Assembly: GCF_041435055.1 (NCBI RefSeq)
Contig: NZ_CP108002.1
Span: 4,774,001 to 4,838,000 of the forward strand
Direction of reading: 5' to 3'
Source of the DNA: Streptomyces sp. NBC_00341
Lineage (GTDB): Bacteria > Actinomycetota > Actinomycetes > Streptomycetales > Streptomycetaceae
DNA: 64,000 bases
Part shown: piece after piece, positions 59,975 to 64,000 of the stretch
Layout: the number at the start of each line of letters is the position of its first letter
How positions within the stretch are numbered: the stretch's first letter is position 1
The notes under the pieces: generated by a model
The model's database searches: none
Told to the model about the DNA's origin: nothing
Seen by the model: only the letters and a program-made list of their open reading frames with translations
Translations under genes and position numbers: made by a program

Positions 59975-60967
59975 ATGGTGGTGCAGCAGCACAGATCCGG
60001 AGGCGGGGCGCGCGCTGTGTGCGCCCTCGCCGCGATGGGCGTGATGGCGGCGGCCGCCGGCTGCTCCGGCGGTGGCGGCGACCGGGCCGCGGCCGACGAC
60101 CGGGCCGGGCCCGGAGCCGTCGAGGCGGTGCGGCAGGCGGCCGCGGTACTCACCGGGGCGGACGCCGGTGACGCGTCCTCCGCCCGTGTCACCGGGAAAC
60201 CCGGCGGCAAGGACGGGGCCGAGGGCTCGCCCGCCCAGGCTGGGGCAAGAGCCGGCGCGGGCACGAGGGCCGGTGCGGGCCGGAAGGCCGGTGCGGGCAC
60301 CACCGCCAAGGTGAACACGTCGATGGAGACGGCGGCGGGCGGTACCCGGGTGACGATCAGGGGCCGGGGGACGTACGACTTCCGCAGCCGGTCCGGGCGG
60401 CTCAAGGTGGTGCTGCCGCAGGACGCCGTGGGCAAGGAGGAGCACCTGCCCATCACGGAACTGCTGGCCCCCGGCGCGCTCTACATGATGAACCGCGGCG
60501 CCGGGGTGCCCAAGGACAAGTGGGTCCGGATCGACACGACGGCCCTGGCCGACGGCAACCTGGTGACCGGCGGGGCGACCGATCCGATGGCCGCGGCCGA
60601 GCTGCTGCTCGGGGCGCGTGCGGTGACGTACCTGGGCGAGAGCGATCTCGCCGGGGTGACCGTGCGGCACTACCGGGGGACCACCGACATCGGGCGGGCC
60701 GCGCGGCAGGTGCCGGCCGCCTCACGGGGCGCGCTGACGGCGGCGGCGAAGGGGTTCCGTACGGACACCGTGCCGTTCGACGCGTATCTGGACGAGCAGG
60801 GGCGGCTGCGCAAGGTGCGGCACCGGTTCAGCTTCGCCAACGAGGGGCCCGCGGTGGAGGTGGTGTCGACGACCCTGCTGTACGGGTTCGGGGGCCCGGT
60901 GTCCGTGAAGATCCCGGCCGGGCGCGATATCTACACCGGTGAGATCCGGCAGGGGCAGCAGCCGTGA
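59975..60967 (+). CDS. Lipoprotein with LppX/LprG-like fold (hypothetical)
   Basis: This 330-residue protein has a signal ending AAMGVMAAAAGC (lipobox AAGC). An Ala/Gly-rich disordered stretch follows (about 30-110, with GARAGAGTRAGAGRKAG repeats). The beta-rich domain has RVTIRGRGTYDFRSRSGRLK, APGALYMMNRG and GVTVRHYRGTTDI. That order of strands resembles the LppX/LprAFG lipid-carrier lipoproteins of actinobacteria. It may bind a lipid or act as a surface sensor. The ATG at 59975 is chosen to begin the signal peptide. It is divergent from the flavin oxidase. Confidence 0.75.
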   Translation: MVVQQHRSGGGARAVCALAAMGVMAAAAGCSGGGGDRAAADDRAGPGAVEAVRQAAAVLTGADAGDASSARVTGKPGGKDGAEGSPAQAGARAGAGTRAGAGRKAGAGTTAKVNTSMETAAGGTRVTIRGRGTYDFRSRSGRLKVVLPQDAVGKEEHLPITELLAPGALYMMNRGAGVPKDKWVRIDTTALADGNLVTGGATDPMAAAELLLGARAVTYLGESDLAGVTVRHYRGTTDIGRAARQVPAASRGALTAAAKGFRTDTVPFDAYLDEQGRLRKVRHRFSFANEGPAVEVVSTTLLYGFGGPVSVKIPAGRDIYTGEIRQGQQP

Positions 60968-61132
60968 CCGCCACGGACGGGACCGCGGTGGAAGGGACCT
61001 CGCCGGAGGCGGCGGACGGAGTCGGCCAGGGGCTGTTCCGTAGGCATCTCGCTGAGGCGAAATGGTCCGTCCGTGCCATGCGCGGTGTGTGGTGCGCTCC
61101 CTACCCTAGGAAGTCGGCGACGGCAGTGAGAG

Positions 61133-61336
61133 GTGAGTGACGTGGTGACGCTCAGCGCACGGACCGTATCGGACCATGTGGCACTCGCCGAGATCGAGCT
61201 GTGCGGGGAGCTGATGATCGCGGCGTCGGCGGCGATCGGGGAACGCCTCAGTGCGGACCGTATCGACGAGGTGCTCGATGTGAAGGTGGTCACTGAACGC
61301 ACCACCGTCCCCCGGCAGGGAGAACACCGGGGCTGA
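61133..61336 (+). CDS. Small conserved-looking hypothetical protein
   Basis: This 67-residue protein is acidic and helical (VALAEIELCGELMIAASAAI, GERLSADRIDEVLDVK). Starts at 61133 or the GTG at 61142 are both possible; AGAGG lies just upstream. The codon usage and even hydrophobic spacing look like a real protein. It is placed before the convergent csoR gene. No function is proposed. Confidence 0.6.
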   Translation: MSDVVTLSARTVSDHVALAEIELCGELMIAASAAIGERLSADRIDEVLDVKVVTERTTVPRQGEHRG

Positions 61337-61444
61337 CGGGGGGCGGACAGGCAAGGCGGGGGCGCGGGGGCAGTACCCCGCGGGGCAGCGCGCCGGTAAG
61401 TACGCGGGAGTGCGCCAGGGTGCGCGGGAGTACGTGGCAGTGGC

Positions 61445-61840
61445 TCAGGTGCGCAGCAGCCGGGCGATGGCCTTGGTGGCCTCCTCGACCTTCGCGTCGA
61501 TCTCCTCGCCGCCCTTGACCGCCGCGTCCGCGACGCAGTGCCGCAGGTGCTCCTCCAGCAGCTGGAGCGCGAAGGACTGGAGCGCCTTCGTGGACGCGGA
61601 GACCTGGGTGAGTATGTCGATGCAGTAGACGTCCTCGTCGACCATGCGCTGCAGGCCGCGGATCTGGCCCTCGATGCGTCGCAGGCGCTTGAGGTGCTCC
61701 GCCTTCTGATGGTGGTAGCCGTGGATGCCCCGGTCGTGGTCGGTGACGATCTCGACCGCCGGAACGGTGGCGTCCGCCGGGGTCCCGGCGTCCGTGGTGT
61801 CCTGCGACCGGTCCGCCCCGGTGGCCTCGGTGGTGGTCAT
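61445..61840 (-). CDS. csoR: CsoR-family copper-sensing repressor
   Basis: This 131-residue four-helix DNA-binding protein releases its operator on binding Cu(I). The Cu ligands of the family are visible as C73 (VYCIDILTQV), H98 and C102 (EEHLRHC). An extended N-terminal tail (about 40 residues, with a GIHGYHHQKAEHLKRL stretch) is typical of Streptomyces CsoR. The ATG at 61840 follows GGGAGG. Position beside DUF47/pit matches my memory of SCO4136. No copper pump or chaperone gene is adjacent, so its targets lie elsewhere. Confidence 0.88.
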   Translation of the reverse strand: MTTTEATGADRSQDTTDAGTPADATVPAVEIVTDHDRGIHGYHHQKAEHLKRLRRIEGQIRGLQRMVDEDVYCIDILTQVSASTKALQSFALQLLEEHLRHCVADAAVKGGEEIDAKVEEATKAIARLLRT

Positions 61841-61874
61841 TGCTGCCTCCCGTTTTCCCTTTACCCTGCCGTTT

Positions 61875-61895
61875 ATATACCCCTGGTGGGTATAT
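61875..61895. promoter_or_regulatory. CsoR operator, autoregulatory
   Basis: ATATACCC-CTGGT-GGGTATAT has perfect 8-bp arms and lies 35 bp upstream of the csoR start in an AT-rich patch. The C-tract/G-tract inner bases fit known CsoR sites (TACCCC...GGGGTA). Repression of csoR itself is the likely effect; the plus-strand DUF47 gene starts 146 bp away. Confidence 0.82.
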
Positions 61896-62040
61896 CCTAA
61901 CGAATTCAGCTGAAACGTGACCGGGGTCCCGTGCTGATCACTGTGCCTGATGCGCGACACTGAAGAATGCCGGTTAGCCGTGGCCGGATGATGCGCCTAG
62001 CATCAGCCTGACCGAATCCAAAGCATCCCGAGGACCCCAC

Positions 62041-62661
62041 GTGCGCTTTCGTCTGACCCCCAGGGAGACGAGCTTCTACGACATGTTCTCCGCGTCTGCG
62101 GACAACATCGTCACGGGCTCGAAACTCCTGATGGAACTGCTCGGGGCGGATTCTGCCTCCCGAGTCGAGATCGCGGAGCGTATGCGGGCAGCGGAGCACG
62201 CGGGGGATGACGCCACCCACGCGATCTTCCACCAGCTGAACTCCTCCTTCATTACGCCGTTCGACCGCGAGGACATTTACAATCTCGCATCGTCGCTCGA
62301 CGACATCATGGACTTCATGGAGGAGGCAGTCGACCTGGTCGTGCTGTACCAGGTCGATGAGCTCCCGAAGGGTGTCGAGCAGCAGGTCGAGGTGCTGGCA
62401 CGGGCGGCGGAACTGACCGCCGCGGCGATGCCGAACCTGCGGACCATGGACAACCTCACCGAGTACTGGATCGAGGTCAACCGCCTGGAGAACCAGGCCG
62501 ACCAGATCCACCGCAAGCTGCTCGCGCAGCTCTTCAACGGCAAGTACGACGCCATGGAGGTGCTGAAGCTGAAGCAGATCGTGGACGTGCTGGAAGAGGC
62601 TGCCGACGCATTCGAGCACGTCGCGAACACGGTGGAGACCATCGCGGTCAAGGAGTCCTGA
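62041..62661 (+). CDS. DUF47/PhoU-like phosphate transport accessory protein
   Basis: This 206-residue helical bundle of the DUF47 (PhoU-fold) family is usually encoded just before Pit. Family blocks include RETSFYDMFSASADNIV and FITPFDREDIYNLASSLDDI, whose acidic residues bind metal. It likely gates or stabilises the transporter. The GTG start lies after GAGGACCCC. It ends 5 bp before pit. Confidence 0.92.
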   Translation: MRFRLTPRETSFYDMFSASADNIVTGSKLLMELLGADSASRVEIAERMRAAEHAGDDATHAIFHQLNSSFITPFDREDIYNLASSLDDIMDFMEEAVDLVVLYQVDELPKGVEQQVEVLARAAELTAAAMPNLRTMDNLTEYWIEVNRLENQADQIHRKLLAQLFNGKYDAMEVLKLKQIVDVLEEAADAFEHVANTVETIAVKES

Positions 62662-62666
62662 ACCAC

Positions 62667-63665
62667 GTGGACACCTTTGTACTGGTCGTGACCATCGGCG
62701 TCGCGCTCGGCTTCACGTATACGAACGGCTTCCACGACTCCGCGAACGCCATCGCCACCTCGGTCTCCACCCGGGCGCTCACCCCGCGTGCGGCGCTGGC
62801 CATGGCGGCGGTGATGAACCTCGCCGGTGCGTTCCTCGGCAGCGGGGTCGCCAAGACCGTCAGCGAGGGCCTGATCGCGACGCCGGAGGGCGACAAGGGG
62901 ATGGGAATCCTCTTCGCCGCGCTGGTCGGCGCGATCATCTGGAACCTGGTCACCTGGTACTTCGGCCTGCCGTCGTCGTCCTCCCATGCCCTGTTCGGCG
63001 GCATGGTCGGCGCGGCGCTCGCGGGCGGGACGCTGGTGCACTGGGACGGGGTGCTCGACAAGGTCGTCATCCCGATGTTCATCTCGCCGGTGATCGGCCT
63101 GGTGGTCGGTTATCTGGTGATGGTCGCCATCATGTGGATGTTCCGTAGGTCCAACCCGCACAAGGCCAAGCGCGGTTTCCGGATCGCGCAGACGGTGTCG
63201 GCCGCGGGCATGGCGCTCGGTCACGGTCTCCAGGACGCGCAGAAGACGATGGGCATCGTGGTGATGGCCCTGGTCATCTCCGGCCACGAGACGTACAGCG
63301 ACCCGATCCCGGTCTGGGTCAAGCTCGTCTGCGCGCTGATGCTGTCGCTCGGTACGTACGCGGGCGGCTGGCGCATCATGCGTACGCTCGGCCGCAAGAT
63401 CATCGAGCTGGACCCGCCGCAGGGCTTCGCCGCGGAGACGACGGGGGCGTCGATCATGTTCGGCTCCGCGTTCCTGTTCCACGCGCCGATCTCGACGACG
63501 CACGTCATCACCTCGGCGATCATGGGTGTGGGCGCCACGAAGCGGGTGAACGCGGTGCGGTGGGGTGTCGCGAAGAACATCATCCTGGGGTGGTTCATCA
63601 CGATGCCGGCCGCGGCGCTTGTCGCCGGCGCCAGCTACGGGGTTGTCGTCCTGTTGTTCGGATGA
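62667..63665 (+). CDS. pit: Low-affinity inorganic phosphate transporter, PiT family
   Basis: This 332-residue transporter has about ten membrane segments. PiT signatures are TYTNGFHDSANAIATSVSTR near the start and FLFHAPISTTHVITSAIMG near the end, which carry the substrate-binding Asp and the ST(T)H repeat. It takes up metal-phosphate with protons. The GTG follows AAGGAG at 11 nt. It is co-transcribed with DUF47 and convergent with pstB, so low- and high-affinity phosphate uptake genes sit side by side. Confidence 0.95.
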   Translation: MDTFVLVVTIGVALGFTYTNGFHDSANAIATSVSTRALTPRAALAMAAVMNLAGAFLGSGVAKTVSEGLIATPEGDKGMGILFAALVGAIIWNLVTWYFGLPSSSSHALFGGMVGAALAGGTLVHWDGVLDKVVIPMFISPVIGLVVGYLVMVAIMWMFRRSNPHKAKRGFRIAQTVSAAGMALGHGLQDAQKTMGIVVMALVISGHETYSDPIPVWVKLVCALMLSLGTYAGGWRIMRTLGRKIIELDPPQGFAAETTGASIMFGSAFLFHAPISTTHVITSAIMGVGATKRVNAVRWGVAKNIILGWFITMPAAALVAGASYGVVVLLFG

Positions 63666-63720
63666 CGGTGGTGGGCGGGTGCCGGGTGCGTCCGGCCGAC
63701 GCTTTGTCCTCAATCGCCGG

Positions 63721-63777
63721 ACGGGCTTGAGGGTGCTGGACGGGCTTGAGGGTGCTGGACGGGCTTGAAGGTGCCGG
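63721..63777. repeat. 19-bp tandem repeat downstream of pit
   Basis: ACGGGCTTGAGGGTGCTGG occurs twice exactly (63721, 63740), once with two changes (63759) and decays at 63778. The sequence just before it (TCAATCGCCGGACGGGCTTG) resembles a short intergenic motif I recall as widespread in Streptomyces. Confidence 0.85.
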
Positions 63778-63803
63778 ATTGGCTTGATCTGGCTTGGTCA
63801 TGT

Positions 63804-63842
63804 GGGTCCGCCCCGCTCTCTTGTGGAGAGCGGGGCGGACCC
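63804..63842. terminator. Bidirectional terminator between pit and pstB
   Basis: A 17-bp perfect inverted repeat (63804-63820 with 63826-63842) with a TTGTG loop lies between the convergent genes. Confidence 0.93.
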
Positions 63843-63902
63843 TTCGCCTTGTGGTGGCACCGCCATGCAGCACCCCAAGGCCGTCTGTGGGAGTGGTCCG
63901 GC

Positions 63903-64000
63903 TCAGCCGAAGCGGCCGGAGATGTAGTCCTCCGTGGCCTGGACCGACGGGTTGGAGAAGATCCGCTCCGTCTCGTCTATCTCGATCAGCTTGCCGGGCA
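63903..64000 (-). CDS. pstB: Phosphate ABC transporter ATPase PstB, C-terminal end (partial)
   Basis: The minus-strand frame from the window edge to TGA at 63903-63905 encodes [20 protein letters not shown] then [11 protein letters not shown]. The DYI(S/T)GRFG ending and the preceding G-x-(L/I)-(V/I)-E-x-x-x-T-x-x-(I/L)-F-x-x-P pattern are specific to PstB. Only about 31 codons lie in the window; the rest, with the Walker motifs, is outside. Confidence 0.93.
   Translation of the reverse strand, partial: PGKLIEIDETERIFSNPSVQATEDYISGRFG

Overview
The window is very GC-rich, with strong G/C preference in third codon positions, many GTG starts, SARP and TetR regulators, ESX-like proteins and an actinobacterial 16S rRNA. 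It reads as a core chromosomal segment of a Streptomyces species. From memory, the gene order closely resembles the SCO4108-SCO4139 region of S. coelicolor (M23 peptidase, aldo/keto reductase, trmB, sporulation-associated regulator, SARP, sigma factor, AtrA, Ndh, MFS/MarR pair, rRNA operon, T4SS-like cluster, CsoR, Pit, PstB). No database search was run.

Layout. 1-5 kb: the tail of an unidentified gene, a small membrane protein, initiator tRNA, a SpoIIE-type phosphatase, then a c-di-AMP (ydaO-type) riboswitch before an M23 cell-wall peptidase, and an aldo/keto reductase. 5-11 kb, minus strand: PrsW-like protease, TrmB, L-2-hydroxyglutarate oxidase and an HTH/TPR sporulation regulator. 10.8-12.2 kb is a long stretch with no gene I can support. 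12-26 kb: an orphan asparagine-synthase/lasso-cyclase-like protein, a large SARP/NB-ARC/TPR regulator, a sigma factor fused to its own apparent anti-sigma, membrane and NPCBM domains, AtrA, Ndh-2, a PAS/SpoIIE/ATPase protein and a divergent MFS/MarR pair around a clear operator. 26.9-32.8 kb: a complete 16S-23S-5S operon with at least four promoters and no spacer tRNAs. 32.8-36.5 kb: an ABC transporter plus two-component operon, followed by a GNAT acetyltransferase.

37-44.6 kb, minus strand: a compact type IV secretion-like operon (pilin-like, VirB8-like, VirB6-like, VirB4 split into two genes, VirD4-like) without a relaxase. Its likely VirB1 partner, a transglycosylase/NlpC-P60 protein, lies at 55.8 kb. 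The 11 kb between them looks accessory: DUF402, two DUF397 genes beside the wreckage of their usual HTH regulator and ATPase partners, a secreted beta-galactosidase, an unrecognised gene, LtrA, and a three-gene ESX-like/DUF1023/lipoprotein module with a lower-GC core and a TTA codon.

57-64 kb: PAP2 phosphatase, a secreted flavin oxidase, a lipoprotein, the copper sensor CsoR with its operator, the DUF47-Pit phosphate uptake pair, and the convergent end of pstB.

The best candidates for new biology are the ESX/DUF1023/lipoprotein mosaic, the relaxase-less T4SS with a degenerate coupling ATPase, the one-protein sigma/anti-sigma/NPCBM fusion, and the asparagine-synthase-like protein with an altered nucleotide loop.
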